Shown here one piece after another: positions 23,766 to 34,909 of a stretch of DNA of 64,000 nt (position 1 is its first letter; the number at the start of each line of letters is the position of its first letter). A program made the translations under genes and the position numbers. A model generated the notes under the pieces. The model was not told where the DNA came from, did no database searches, and was given only the letters and a program-made list of their open reading frames with translations. Source of the DNA: Pararge aegeria (taxonomy: Eukaryota; Arthropoda; Insecta; Lepidoptera; Nymphalidae); contig NC_053184.1 in assembly GCF_905163445.1 (NCBI RefSeq), positions 19,344,001 through 19,408,000 of the forward strand, given 5' to 3'.

Positions 23766-23933
23766 TATCTGTCCGATTGTGCATACTCTGTGCATACGGC
23801 TGTATGCACGCCACTGGTTGCACTCAGTAGGTAAACTCACATTATATTATGACAGTTACCTAATTGAATAAATATCGTCCTATCTCCTTCCAATGCAAAA
23901 AAAAAAACGTGTGTGTACTTATGTTCACGCGTT

Positions 23934-24335
23934 AGAAGTTATACTTCTTTGGCGTAACAAGAATCTTTTCAAATATTTTATCTTTCGCCTTATTCTACTT
24001 TTGCAGAAAAAGATACACTACACAACACGAACAATAGAAAAAAAGGAATTAAATACATTGAAAGTGTTATTAGAATACATTATCTAGTGAAATAAAGTTT
24101 ATTTAAATATCACAAAAAAAAATTCTTCGTAATTGAAGAAATGGCCAAAATAAACATAATTCAATTTGGAAAACTCATTATAATAATAATATAAATCCTT
24201 TATTGCCATACACTATTGTATACAAGATTTTTAACTATTAATATTAACAATATGGCAAATGGCCGCAATTATTACTGTAACAGGAGCGAAGTTTTAATAA
24301 AAAATTTAAAAATAAAAAAAAAAAAAAAAAAATTG
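23934..24335. repeat. LINE 3' end (cctttattgccatac) and A-rich run
   Basis: 24186-24300 (antisense: ataataataatataaatcctttattgccatac ... aatatggcaaatggccgcaa) pairs with 26515-26640. A run of 18 A follows at about 24313. The segment agttatacttctttggcg at 23938 recurs inverted near 24800, so those two belong to one further dispersed family. Confidence 0.5.
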
Positions 24336-24794
24336 TACAAAAGAACAAATAAAACTAAAACTAACACAAACAGTACATATTAAACAGTTTATCGGACAAC
24401 CAACTTTCACTTAACATTGAGATTTTTCTACAATTTAATCAATTCAATCACCGGAATGAGCCCGCAGACTTTGACAATTAATAGTGTACACTGTCAAACC
24501 TTATCAGGTTAAAGAATCATTTATTTCTCTTAAAGAATAATTTACATATTCACTTAAAGAGAAATCATATATTACTTGATTAGCAATCATTTATATTAAA
24601 ATTATTATTAAGGTATACATATAAATTATTAAAGATCTACCCTCAGAAACTTCGATAACCGTATGTTGCGAAATGCGAAGTCGTTGCCATAGTGTAGTCA
24701 TAAGCGGTATTACAATATTACAACTGAGATAGTAGATTTTAGATTTTTAACCTTATAGCTAACTTCAGGGTAAAAATTACTTTCATTTATTTCG

Positions 24795-24905
24795 TAACGC
24801 GCCAAAGAAGTATAACTCCAAAAAAAATCGGAACTGGCAGGATTTGAACCTCCGACTTTACCGATCGCTGCCTGACCCATTTAGAATAACTAGCTTGCAT
24901 GATAA
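24795..24905 (-). repeat. tRNA-like SINE head or tRNA relic
   Basis: On the minus strand ggaggttcaaatcctgccagttcc is a good box B with a short 3' arm, preceded by a box-A-like tgggtcaggcagcg and followed by a T run. The cloverleaf cannot be completed by eye, and the downstream agttatacttctttggcgcg is repeated at 23938, so a SINE is likelier than a functional tRNA. Confidence 0.4.
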
Positions 24906-25197
24906 ACAATACAAACTCAATATACTGCTCCATCTCACGCTGATTTGTGTCAAGGGTGTAAATTACGAGCAACAATAGATACATCTCAGCCAGCAGCAAT
25001 CCGCAGTGAATCGGGAGATAGATAGGTAGAGCTCAATTGAGGTTGAGCATGAGATAGGTTCCGTAAGCGCCGCAGCCGCACCTAGTAATCTACTAATCAA
25101 AGCCATTGTGAGACGGAGCCTCTGTCTGGATTCACCTAATTACCTACTCGGTACAGTAATAATTGCGACACACGGACGCCTAGGACGCACAACATTT

Positions 25198-25462
25198 TGA
25201 CGGCCGATTGGAGTAGCGCGCAGTGACCTTTCTTTCTCCAATGCTGTGGGTTCGATTCCCACAACTGGAAAATTTTTGTTTTATGAACATGAATGTTTTT
25301 TAGTATCCGTTTCATTCTTCTCTATTATTTGTGTAAGTATTTGTGTATATTATTCATAAAAATATTCATCAGTCATCTAAGTACCTATAAGACACAAGCT
25401 ACGCTTACTTTGGGGCTAGATGGCGATGTGTGTATTGTCGTAGTATATTTATCTATTTACTA
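25198..25462 (+). repeat. SINE-A copy
   Basis: Head tgacggccgattggagtagcgcgcagtgacc, box B gtgggttcgattcccac, body to gatggcgatgtgtgtattgtcgtagtatatttat. Essentially full length. Confidence 0.9.
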
Positions 25463-25519
25463 TTAACATTTATTTAAAATGGCTTTAACATTTTATTACA
25501 ACATATTTGCTCTTTACTG

Positions 25520-25636
25520 CTATCTCACCTGGGGAAGTAAGTAATGACGCATACTAAGATGGTAGCGGATTAACTTGTTAGGACTATGACAGCCCCTTAC
25601 ATCAAATTACTCGAACGCTACATCACTTTGCGGCAC
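25520..25636 (-). repeat. SINE-C fragment
   Basis: tctcacctggggaagtaagtaatgacgcatactaagatggtagcggattaac matches the non-tRNA end of SINE-C. Head missing. Confidence 0.6.
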
Positions 25637-25720
25637 AAATATGATATCATTATCAACCCCTTCAATGACCCTAACAGGGCACTGATCAAATTAATGTATT
25701 TAATGTAATTTATGTCCAAT

Positions 25721-25968
25721 AGGCCTAGTTAATAAGCACTTTTAAAACGTCAAGTCAGTTTGTTTATAGAGACGACCTACGGAAGACGATCTACGACCGT
25801 TTCGGAAGGTAGACTAAAATAGGTAGGTACCGAGAAAAAGTCGGCAACTAACTTCGCAGATTGCTCTTTTTCAACATGATCTTACAGTTTACAATGATTA
25901 GAATTTTTCTATCTTGAGAAGGCTAAAAGTGAAGCCACCTGCTTCCAAGAAGCCCTGTCTTTCGTCAG
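25721..25968 (-). repeat. LINE-A 3' end, degraded
   Basis: ggcctagttaataagcacttttaaaacgtcaagtc ... gtttcggaaggtaga ... tctatcttgagaaggctaaaagtgaagcc-cctgcttccaag is the antisense of the LINE-A 3' UTR. Confidence 0.75.
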
Positions 25969-26019
25969 AGTGTAAAGTGTTCAGGCTGTCGCTGATGCGA
26001 CCTCAAAACGAGTGATATC

Positions 26020-26110
26020 GTCATCATCATAATTTCAACCAATTGAAGTCCACAGCTGGACATAGGTCTTTTGTAGGGGGTTACAAATTCCACGGTCTTG
26101 GGCCGCTTGT
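26020..26110 (-). repeat. LINE 3'-end piece with (CAT)n tail
   Basis: catcatcataatttcaaccaattgaagtccacagctggacataggtcttttgtaggg matches 9268-9356. Confidence 0.6.
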
Positions 26111-26129
26111 TTCACACTGGTTTAAGACA

Positions 26130-26275
26130 CTCTTGAGAACACTATGGAAAACACACAGGTGTACAGGTTTCCTCACGATGTTTGTTGTCACCGTAAAGTG
26201 ATATAGCGTGATTTAATTTCTTAAAGCGCACATAGCACTGAAAAGTTAGAGGCTGGGAAGAAAGGTGGTCTTTCA
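26130..26275 (-). repeat. SINE-B fragment
   Basis: cttgagaacactatgga ... ggtttcctcacgatgttt ... caccgtaaagtgata ... ttaaagcgcacatagcactgaaaagttagagg: the antisense middle of SINE-B. Confidence 0.7.
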
Positions 26276-26514
26276 GTAAACCAAATTTATCTTCTTTTAC
26301 GGCTATTAATACTTTTTATACAACTTTGCCGCTAGGACAGTAACCAGCCACAATCAAAGCCTCCTGCCAGATAAGAGCTGAGAAAATAAAAAAATGATAA
26401 ATTCCAAAACTCCACCTCCTAGGAACCCGGGATAGAGTTACCGCCTTCAACCAACGATGTGCCACCAAGCAATTTAGCGTTGCAATACGATGCGGCGTAG
26501 AAACCTTACCTAAC

Positions 26515-26640
26515 AGATAATATTAATAAACCTTTATTGCCATACTCTATTGTTAATACAAGTTCTTGAACTAAATTATTACCACTTTACTATTTAACAA
26601 TATGGCAAATGGCTGCAAACTCAGTCAGATGCTTTGCAAT
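26515..26640 (-). repeat. LINE 3' end (cctttattgccatac family)
   Basis: aataaacctttattgccatactctattgttaatacaa ... aatatggcaaatggctgcaa, second copy of the element at 24186. Confidence 0.55.
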
Positions 26641-26989
26641 GGCAATAATGCTATGCGCTGTCTACTCCAGTATCTAACTGAGCAAACCATTGCGTCGCCC
26701 GCTGTGTTATTATTATAATATATATATATATAGCACGTACATCTTTATATTTACCTTTTTATTTTATATAATATACAAAATTATAAATATAACCTAAAAT
26801 AAACTATTTAAAAACTAAATAAAATCTAAAACGTCCTCGAAACCACCGCAGCGAGGCACAGTTCCCAAGATGCTGGCAGCATTGCCCCTTTGGATGGCCA
26901 AACTAATTCGTTGATAATAACATCTTTATTAGAAAGTCAATAAACAAAACAATCCACACTAATATCACTTTCACAAAAAAGAAAAATAA

Positions 26990-27235
26990 AACTCAACGAG
27001 CCAGTTTCCTTAGCTTACGTAGAACTAGAAAAAATTATGGTAAAAAATCCCTTACCTTTGAAGGTTTCAAATTTTATAATAAAATACCTATACTTATAAA
27101 AAATGTAAACTAATTCAACGTGTTCAAAATTAAATTAGCTTCTTATATATTAAATAATACCAATAAATTTAAAGACGAATACATTGAATGGGTAGATAAT
27201 AGTAAAATTGAATTTAGTTTAGTCTAATGGCGAAG
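26990..27235 (+). pseudogene. LINE ORF2 C-terminus relic
   Basis: A plus-strand frame reads KTQRASFLSLRRTRKNYGKK, then FEGFKFYNKIP, an in-frame stop, and NVFKIKLASYIL to a terminal stop near 27227. The FYNKIP...FKxKLxxYIL pattern is the usual C-terminus of jockey/CR1-type LINE proteins. Only the last ~80 codons survive, so it is a 5'-truncated dead copy. Confidence 0.6.
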
Positions 27236-27540
27236 TGTATTAATTTATTATAGAAAATTAAGTTTCCTATGTAAGTGACTTAGGTCTTTTTATAAATGTC
27301 TTTAAACCTACTTTAAGTTAGCATAAAAGCCATCACCAGAGAAACAAAATTACTTGTCATTTTAAAAGTATGTGTGTCACTCTATCAAATCGGAAACTAG
27401 AAACTAAGACATTATTGGATATGAGATGAACCGCACCAGTCTCCAAATAATTACACACTCGGAATTACATGATTACAGGTTTCATAATGATGTTTATACC
27501 TAACTACAGACTATAACCTACTTCCTTACGATAAGGGCAG

Positions 27541-27745
27541 AAAGTCAAAGTCAAACTCAAAGACAAATATTTCTTTATTCAAATAGGCCTCATAAATTAC
27601 ACAAAAAATGTGTATACGGTAGTGATATGATGGAGATAAGTACATTGGTAAATTTGAAAATAAAGCTAGTGGGGTTCTAAACGAATAAGCCTACAACAAA
27701 CTGAGTAGGGAGTTCTTTTGTTATCACCATCTCACATTGACATTT
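27541..27745 (-). repeat. LINE-C 3' end
   Basis: The tail aaagtcaaagtcaaactcaaag is at the left, followed by tatttctttattcaaataggcc and the antisense ...caacaaactgagtagggagttcttttgttatcaccatctcacattgaca block shared with 13340 and 37400. Confidence 0.8.
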
Positions 27746-27869
27746 AGAACTGTTATAATTCTGTGAGGCAGAGAACTTTTTGTAAGCAGAACTGCTTCGC
27801 TCTATCAGCATGCTCAACAACGGGGTCGGAGTTCGAATTCGCGGATCGGGCCAAAAATTGTTTGATACT

Positions 27870-28150
27870 GTGATGGTAGAGCTCAAATCCCAGCGCGCAC
27901 CTCTAACTATCCTAAGTTATGTGCGTTTTAAGTAATTAAAAATATCACTTGCTTCGACGGTGAAGAAAAAAATCGTAAGAAAACCTGCATGCCTGAGAGT
28001 TTTACATAATGTTCTCAAAGGGATGTGGAGTTACCAATCCGCACTGGGCCAGCGTGGTGGACTACGGCCTTAACCCCTTCTCATTGTGGGCGGAGACCCG
28101 TGCCCTGTAGTGGGCCGGTAATCGGTCGATATTATGATGATGATGACTGT
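27870..28150 (+). repeat. SINE-B copy
   Basis: gagctcaaatcccagcgcgcacctctaac (box B), atgtgcgttttaagtaattaaaaatatcacttgcttcgacggtgaag, the aacctgcatgcctgagag block, the gccagcgtggtggactacggcc block and a tgatgatgatgac tail. One of the two best copies. Confidence 0.9.
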
Positions 28151-28461
28151 GAAAGTCTGTTAAAGAATTCTCAATACAAGCCCGAAGTTAGGTTAGGTGG
28201 TATTAATCCACGTGCCTTGCAGTGCACGTTTATTTGTTTATTTGTGATAATGGTCGTTTGAGCCTACCCTCCCAATTTTGAGCAGCATATAGCGGTAGGT
28301 CAATGCCCTAAAACTGCCCCTTCTAGGTGCCTATGCCCAGCAAAGCGGATTCAATAGCCTGTAACTTAGAGATCGCATTACCCGTTAGATATAGTTTGAT
28401 TTGACCTGAATAACCAGTTTGGTCGGTCTACAAAATAAGAGTGGAAGACCGCAAAAAATCA

Positions 28462-28704
28462 CGCATATGGCCACGGGGAAAAACAAAGAGTCGCTTGTAC
28501 AGATGAATGCTCGTTTTAAGGCTCAAAGACAGCTTTTATGCTCTGAAATGTCCACAGAATCCTCGAAACGCAGCAGGTCGCTAATGAGGGGCGTATGGAG
28601 AAAAATAGCGGTCGCGTATTTTTGTTATTAATTTTTCACATGGTTCTACTATAACTGTCCATTTCTTATTGAGGCGGAAACTCTTTAATAGTTGTGTGTA
28701 TTTT
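28462..28704 (+). pseudogene. Pseudogene fragment of the sugar-porter-like paralogs
   Basis: The plus-strand translation GKNKESLVQMNARFKAQRQL and onward to KRSRSLMRGVWRKIA matches the central cytoplasmic loop of the three intact genes (GKNKESLAEMNALFIAQREF ... KRSRLLLRAAWQKIS). The match then runs out of frame through ttaatttttcacatg and ggcggaaactctttaatagttgtgt, corresponding to the TM7 region. Flanking exon sequence, including the micro-exon and exon 2, is not visible. It lies about 3.2 kb upstream of the first intact gene in the same orientation, as expected for a decayed fourth array member. Confidence 0.85.
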
Positions 28705-28742
28705 TAGGAGTTATTGGCGGGCCAAGATGATGACCCACCTAA

Positions 28743-28792
28743 TGCTAATTTTAGTTTTTTTAGCCCCAAAGTAAGCGTAGCTTGTGTTGTGT
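28743..28792 (-). repeat. SINE-A 3' fragment
   Basis: tagccccaaagtaagcgtagcttgtgttgtgtg: antisense 3' end of SINE-A only. Confidence 0.7.
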
Positions 28793-28794
28793 GT

Positions 28795-28925
28795 CTGCAG
28801 TTTGGGAATTTATAATTTCTGAATTTTCTCTGGCCTGGTCTAGTGGGAGGCTTTGGTCGTGGCTAGTTACCACCCTACCGACAAAGACGCGCCGCTTAGT
28901 CGAACGTTACGTTGAATATGTAAGA
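28795..28925 (+). repeat. SINE-C fragment
   Basis: gcagtttgggaatttataatttctgaattttctctggcctggtctagtgggaggctttggtcgtggctagttaccaccctaccgacaaagacgcgccgctta matches SINE-C in plus orientation; the head is missing. Confidence 0.75.
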
Positions 28926-29488
28926 ATGTTTAATTTGTTTAATGCTCATACTTCAAGACGCACAATTGCTAATTAATTTAGCAACTGTGCGCCGCGCAGT
29001 CAACATTTGAGGCATCGCCGAAGCAAAATGTGCGTTGAGTGTATTTTAGGAAGTTCGGTGAGGTGAAAAAAGATTATAAATACGCCAACATTATGAGTAA
29101 AAATACCTATTATTAGAACCTAACGTAATAGAGAATCCAGCAATTCTTACACAAATAATTTTGTTGCCAAATATTATAGTAAAATCGGGCAACTTACATT
29201 CGCAATACTTATAAAAGCTATATCGATTGCAATTGTGGCAACAAAAGCTGATCTATTTTTCTATTTTACTTATGAAACATATGGATCACAGTAAGAGCTT
29301 GTTAAGATAGAGCTCGTCCAGGGAAAGTAAAGACTGTGTTCCAGTCTGAAGTACGTGGTGGCGTAATTACAGACAAATGAAGCTCCACGCCTCAGGTTTA
29401 CAGACAAGGGCGGCATTTTGTAGCAAGTCCTTGCATGACCTATGAATTGTTGTTCTGTGTAGAGGCGATGGTTTCCAATTTGATGGTT

Positions 29489-29600
29489 TGACGTCCGATT
29501 GGCACAGAGTGCAGAAACCCTGCTTTCTGAATCTAGGCTGTGGGTTCGATTCTCACAACTGAAAAAGTTTGTTTGATTCACATAAATGTTTTTATTTTAT
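29489..29600 (+). repeat. SINE-A head fragment
   Basis: tgacgtccgattggcacag, box B gtgggttcgattctcac and the gttcacataaatgttttt stretch are present. It then runs directly into a SINE-C copy. Confidence 0.8.
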
Positions 29601-29601
29601 T

Positions 29602-29850
29602 TATCTGCTAATTAGCCCTTGACTGCAAGTGCAAGTGACGATGCAGTCTAATATGGTAGCGGGCTAACCTATTAGGGAGTATGATAGTCATACCCCTAAT
29701 AGGTTTCTACGCGACATCGCACTGAAATTCTAAATCGCTTAGCGTAAGGGTAGGGTGGTAACTAGCCAAGGCCAAAGCCTCCCAGACATAAAATCCAATA
29801 CACCTAGCCATCCCTAAAAACTCTCATCAGACCAGAATTCAAACATATAA
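29602..29850 (-). repeat. SINE-C copy, partial
   Basis: gctaattagcccttgactgcaa, gatgcagtctaatatggtagcgggctaacc, cacccctaataggtttctacgcgacatcgc and tagggtggtaactagccaaggccaaagcctccc. The tRNA-like head is lost at the right side. Confidence 0.85.
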
Positions 29851-29939
29851 GAATAACAAAATAAACCCAAGCCAAAATTTAAACCTTAAAAATTAAAATA
29901 AAATAAAATTGACAAGTTTTAAACAAACTTGTCAATTTA

Positions 29940-30170
29940 ATGGCACTTAACCAATTTAAATTCCCCTGTGTCAGTGTGGCCGCCAAACGCAGACCTTTAA
30001 TATTATTTTATCTTTGATAGACGCCATTTAGGCACGCTGAGGCCAAGGAACTAAAATTAGAACTTCTAAAAACCAAAAAATTCTAATTATTAGTCACAGC
30101 GTCACTCATTTGTCACATGTGCCCTTCAAATAGTGTCAAATTGAAGCTGTCATTAATAACTCAGTCAAAA
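29940..30170. other. Non-coding, no gene seen
   Basis: Unique-looking AT-rich sequence between repeat copies; nothing recognisable. Confidence 0.4.
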
Positions 30171-30179
30171 GAGGTCGCT

Positions 30180-30380
30180 GACGTCAAACGCTTGCAAATG
30201 TGTAGGTGTTGTATTACCTACGCAAAGTTGCGCAATTACCCGTCGGGCGGCAAAACATTGTAAATGAAAAGTCTCTTATTACAGGATTCACTAATTAGAG
30301 AGCTTGCGACAATTGTTATCGAGAACGCAGCCTGCCGGGAAATGGTAGTCTAGAACAGCTGAAAAATACTTTTAATAAAG
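30180..30380. repeat. Dispersed repeat shared with 53310-53470
   Basis: Common order: tgcgcaattaccgtc-like, caaaacattgtaaa, agtct-ttattacag, cactaatta-agag, tatcgagaacgca-cc-gccgggaaa, gaaaaatactttt. Class unknown. Confidence 0.65.
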
Positions 30381-30671
30381 ATTTACAATTGGCTGAAAAG
30401 AACTCTAGAAGTTTCTGGAAACGGGAATGAAGGCTTCTAACTTATCTTAGTCCACGCTTTAGTCTGCAGCTCTGGATAAGTCTGGATGGAAAAAAGTAGT
30501 CTTGGCCCTATGCACCACCAGGTGTTGAAGGACTCAAAGACGAAGAAGAAGAAAAATAATTTTATCCTACTTTCTTTGTAACTTTTCATTATATTAATTA
30601 ATAGGCTGACCCTCTAGGAATTTAACAGTGTAACAGTGGGTAAGTTTATTTTTATATTCCTCTAAAATTAA

Positions 30672-30955
30672 ACCCTTGACGGGAAATTCACCTGGTGGTA
30701 TGCTGTGATGATACAGCGTAAGATTGTAGCGGGCTACCTGGGCAATAAAGTATATAGTAATACCCCTAAGCAGTCTCCTAATTCGGTTTGTAAATCGCTT
30801 ATTAGCACGCCGGTGTCCATACAGTTTCCTAACACTAGACCAAATTATTGAAAATTCAGAAAGTTTAATTTCCCAAATTACCACTGCTGAGTATCAAACT
30901 CGGGACCTCCCACACATAACACCACAGCACTCATTACTACACCAGGGAAGTAGAC
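30672..30955 (-). repeat. SINE-C copy with tRNA-like head
   Basis: Includes the antisense head ctcgggacctccc ... agcactcattactacaccagggaag and the body to cccttgacggga. Diverged. Confidence 0.7.
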
Positions 30956-31299
30956 ATAATAAGTGAATACGTCAGTAAAGTCACCAATCCAAAACTTGTT
31001 CTGGCAATATTTAACATACTCGGAAGCAATAATTCTTTACAATCAAACTTAGTTTAGTGGTTTTATATATAAATAGTTTCAAACAAATGAAAACCTATTT
31101 TAGAATCCATACTAAAAATTTAAATGTGAAAGTTTATCTGTCTGTATGTCCATTTGTTTGTTTATGACCTATGATCAGCTCGAACAATTTCTGGATCTAG
31201 GCACAGAGACACTTTGTGACAGATATTGTATACTCCTTATCCCAGCAAAACAACCGGGGACCGTTCTGTAGCGAAACATATTGCTATTGGCCCGGGAAA

Positions 31300-31540
31300 T
31301 TATCTCTACTAGATCAAATCAGAATTGAGGAGATCCGTAGAAGAAACAGAGTTACCCAGTACCCACATAGCTAATCAAGTCGCGAAGCTGAAGTGGCACA
31401 TAGCTCCGAGTACCGATGGATGTTGAGGTCCCAAGTTGTTGGAGTGGTACCTTCATCGAGATGGGCAGACGACAAAAAGTGAATCGCAGGTAGCCGCTGG
31501 ACACAAGTGGCACATAACCGTGGAATTTTTAGCTCGCTAC
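31300..31540 (+). pseudogene. LINE-B ORF2 C-terminal relic
   Basis: Codons read LLDQIRIEEIRRRNRVTQ, then WHIAPSTDG and LLEWYLH with frame breaks, the region before the stop of RTE/CR1-like LINE proteins (DQIRNEEIRRR ... WAGHIAR). The next relic of the same protein is at 33955. Confidence 0.7.
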
Positions 31541-31813
31541 AAAATACCTGTGACCAAAAGTGGGCGTGTTATAATGTACATTGGTTCATATTATAATGAT
31601 AAACTTCTAGATTGGTGCGATGCGCTTTTTTTTCTGCGTCAATGTGAATAAACCATTAAAAAATGATAATGCTTTAAATTTTAAACAGTCTTATCTGCGA
31701 CTAATGCAGTTACAGTTAAACTTTAAAATGTATCATTTGTAAAACTGAAACACATACCTACGTGTACCAACAGTAATATAAATAATTAATAATATAAATA
31801 CGGCTTATTTTAC

Positions 31814-31865
31814 GTGTATAAAACAAAATCTTATTCTTATTTAACAAATTTTGAAAAAAATTACA
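31814..31865 (+). promoter_or_regulatory. Candidate core promoter and leader, transporter gene 1
   Basis: tgtataaaac at about 31817 is TATA-like and lies 40-50 nt before the start codon, leaving room for a short leader. This is sequence resemblance only. Confidence 0.35.
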
Positions 31866-33718
31866 ATGGTCATGAATATTCCGATGCTACGTCAGGTAAG
31901 TAAAATATTTTTTCAATGAGAACTCTCGAGAGAAATTACCAAGATCAAATCAGTGGGTTGCCCTGGTTTACCAACTTTAATACAGGGCAGTAAAGGGTGG
32001 CAGGACCGGGCTCATTATTCTTCAAGCTCTTTAATAAACGAGAACCAAGTAAGATCATGAGTGGACGGAAGGTCTCTCTAGATCTTAGAAGTGCTTATTA
32101 CAAAAGAAGTGAAGCGGTTCGTATGGGCTTGTGGAATATTAGCTACGTTTCTACCAGCATAGAGTCAAATGCTTGAAATATATCTGCATTTGTTATTTTC
32201 AGTTATTCGTGGTTACTTCAACACTACTGGCATCCATAGCCGCAGGAGGTATGAAGGGTATGCCCAGTGTTCTGATGGAAGAGTTCAAAAGGAATGACAG
32301 TCTAATTCAACTCAATTTGGATACAGAATCATGGATAGGTAACTTCTAAAACTTTATATTATTTCATGTATTCGCCATTAACCAGGGTCCAATTATGTGG
32401 AAGTATAAATAAATTTGTTGTCATTTCAGCTTCAGTTCACGGTTTTGCTGGTATTGCGAGTATATTTATACCAAACCTGATGCAGTGCTGGGGTAGACGA
32501 TTTGGATTCCGGTGCAGCTGTCTCTCTGTATTGATCGGCTGGATCGTTCTATGCTTCGCAAACAGTTCTATTACTATAATTGTCGCAGAAGTATTTCAAG
32601 GCGCAGGCGTTAAAAGCTTACTCGTAGTGTGCATGGTCACTATCAGCGAAATGGTTGATCCAAAGATCAGAAACCATTCGATAGTATCGTACGGAATGAT
32701 ACAAACATTTGTTGTACTATTTGTGCATACAGCAGGTAACTTTATTCATTGGAAAACAATAAGTCTCATTATGTGTGTTCCACTAATATTCGCAATTATA
32801 TTTAGTTTCATTTGGCCTGAGTCTCCAGCGTGGTTGGCCTATAAAGGTAGATTTGAGGAAAGCAAAAAATCCTTCATTTGGCTGCGAGGCAAAAATAAAG
32901 AGTCGCTTCTAGAGCTGAATGCTCTTTTTAAGGCTCAAAGAGAGTTTTTGCAATCCCAAACTTCATCACAGACCTCTAAACGAGGTAAGTCACTGATGAG
33001 ACCCATATGGCAAAAAATAAGCGGTCAAGATTTTTACATACCGATTCTTCACATGTTCGTACTAATATCCAGTTATTATTGGAGCGGGAATTTATTCATA
33101 GTTGTATACGCAATCCATGTTGTTCATAAAGTTATAGAGAATAGTAAATCGGCTTTTATTGCCATGATTTTAATGGATGTAGCTTTTGTAGTTGGGAATG
33201 TAAGTTGTCCAATTTTACTTAAATATTTTGGCAATAAAACAATTCTTCTAACAGGTGGTGCGTTCTCCATACTATTTTTGTTATGTTCCTCCACTGTTTT
33301 ATACTTACAAGAAATAGATATAGTAGCAAATGATTCATTGCTCTGCTTGTATTCTTTAGTAGGGTTTATGGTATGCTCTTCTGCAGCATTTTTTATAGTC
33401 CCATTTGGCGTAGCGACAGAAATTATACCTTTACGACACAGAGGGGTAGCAGGATCACTTTACATTGTTTTCATAAGTGTATCTTACACCACAACACTTA
33501 AAATTGCACCCTATGTTATAAATATTGTAGGGACACACGGCATATTTTTACTATATGCGTTTATATTAAGCTTTTGCCTCACATGGATTTGGAAATATAT
33601 ACCAGAAACTAAAAATAAAACTTTACAAAATATAGAAGAACACTTTATTAAACGTTCTAAAGATGTTATTATAGAAGGAGAAATAAATGAAATTAATAGT
33701 TTAAATAATATTTATTAA
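31866..33718 (+). CDS. MFS sugar-porter-like transporter (Tret1-like), gene 1, 484 aa
   Basis: Exons 31866-31895, 32203-32338 and 32430-33718; GT-AG introns, phases 0 and 1, total 1455 nt. Residues 1-10 are MVMNIPMLRQ; the second Met aligns with the starts of genes 2 and 3, so translation may begin at 31872. Sugar-porter landmarks are CWGRRFG (about 75-81), PESPAWL (185-191), the charged central loop ending WQKIS, EIIPLRHRGVAGS (376-388) and PETKNKTL (437-444), with about 12 hydrophobic helices. The family moves sugars or trehalose across the plasma membrane. The usual sugar-contacting QQ-S-G-N stretch of TM7 is replaced by SSYYWSGN, so the substrate is open. First of three tandem copies. Confidence 0.92.
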
Positions 33719-33954
33719 ACTGTTTTTAGGTTATCTAACTTTGTTTCAATTCGTGTGAGTTTACTGATATCCAACCTTATATCCCAATATAATATTATGT
33801 TTGTATTATTAGAAATCCTATCAATTGGTCAATATTGATCGTTATTATTTCAACCGATGGTCATTACTTGACCATCAGGTATTTATAATGCTTCTTATGG
33901 AGTTCCAAATACCTTGTGCTACTTGTATCTAGAGATTCTTTGTAAATTGTTTGA

Positions 33955-34165
33955 TATCGTTATGCTGGGAGTATCTCTACTTGATCAAATCAGAAATGAG
34001 GAGATCCGTAGAACTAGAGTTACCTTCATAGTTGAAGTGGCAATGGCGGGGCACATAGCTAAAGCAAGCACCGATGCACCGATCGACGTTGGAATCTTAA
34101 AGTGCTAGAATGACGACCCCGCACCGGTAAACGCGTCGTAAGTCAACCTCCAACGAAGTGGACAG
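33955..34165 (+). pseudogene. LINE-B ORF2 C-terminal relic
   Basis: Reads MLGVSLLDQIRNEEIRR, TRVTFIVEVAMA and GHIAKAS with frame slips, then gaatgacgaccccgcaccgg (antisense equivalents are seen elsewhere). The same protein region as 31300-31540. It lies about 240 bp after the stop codon of transporter gene 1. Confidence 0.75.
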
Positions 34166-34315
34166 ACTTCATTAATATTTATTATTAGTATAGTGATTTA
34201 TAATTATATTTTATTTGATTTATAATATAGTGATTTCCTCGACACAGGGAATCCTAGTGTGGAAATCACAGACTTGATCTGTATTCTTTGGATTACTTTT
34301 CATGTGTTTGTTTGA

Positions 34316-34440
34316 AATAAATATTTAAATAATAAATAAATATTATAAAATAGTAGTAAATATTAAAATAATAAATAAATATTATTATTTATTTATAAAT
34401 ATAAATAAATAATAATATTTATTTATTATTTAAATATTTA
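34316..34440. repeat. AT-only palindromic stretch
   Basis: About 120 bp built from aataaatatt/aatatttatt words in both orientations (aaatattattatttatttataaatataaataaataataatattt), able to fold on itself. Confidence 0.85.
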
Positions 34441-34488
34441 CTGCTGGTTTTTTTGTTTTATTTATTTACTACTTTATTTACTTTAAAA

Positions 34489-34536
34489 CTGCTGGACGTA
34501 GGTATTATTTATATTAATAATACCTACGTCCAGCAG
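34489..34536. repeat. Perfect 21-bp inverted repeat, 6-nt loop
   Basis: ctgctggacgtaggtatta... (34489-34509) is exactly complementary to 34516-34536. The ctgctggac end is the same word that marks the LINE 3' pieces at 9310 and 34925, and the right arm runs on into agtggacgtcaatcggttga, the antisense LINE end. Confidence 0.95.
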
Positions 34537-34627
34537 TGGACGTCAATCGGTTGAATTAATAATGATGCTGAAGAACTACACAGTTTTTCGTGAACGGATA
34601 TGTATAGCTAAAGTCGTTTTTATTTTT

Positions 34628-34766
34628 AAAATTCTACTGTATCCTTATCTCATTTTGCTCTTCACAACGCAAGAGTGGTGCAAATGTTTGTTCAGTGTTA
34701 ATTAAAACGATATTGCTCGGTCGCCGCGCGCTCGGAAAAACATCACCCATACCCACTGTCTCGAAC
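34628..34766. repeat. Conserved block shared with 44328-44463
   Basis: aaattctact-tatccttatct-attttgctcttcacaacgcaaga, gcaaatgtttgt, gttaattaaaacgatattgc and cggtcgccgcgcgctcggaaaaa align to the second copy without large gaps. One copy lies after transporter gene 1 and one after gene 2. Confidence 0.8.
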
Positions 34767-34909
34767 TGGGCACGTGAAATTGATCTTTATTGCTACCTCT
34801 ATTTGATGGCAATCTCTCAGACGGTTTATTATTGGGGTCATACTAATAATGTTACAAGTAATAAAGGTTTCGCAACTATATCGGTATACTCATCAGCCTA
34901 TCATCTATA

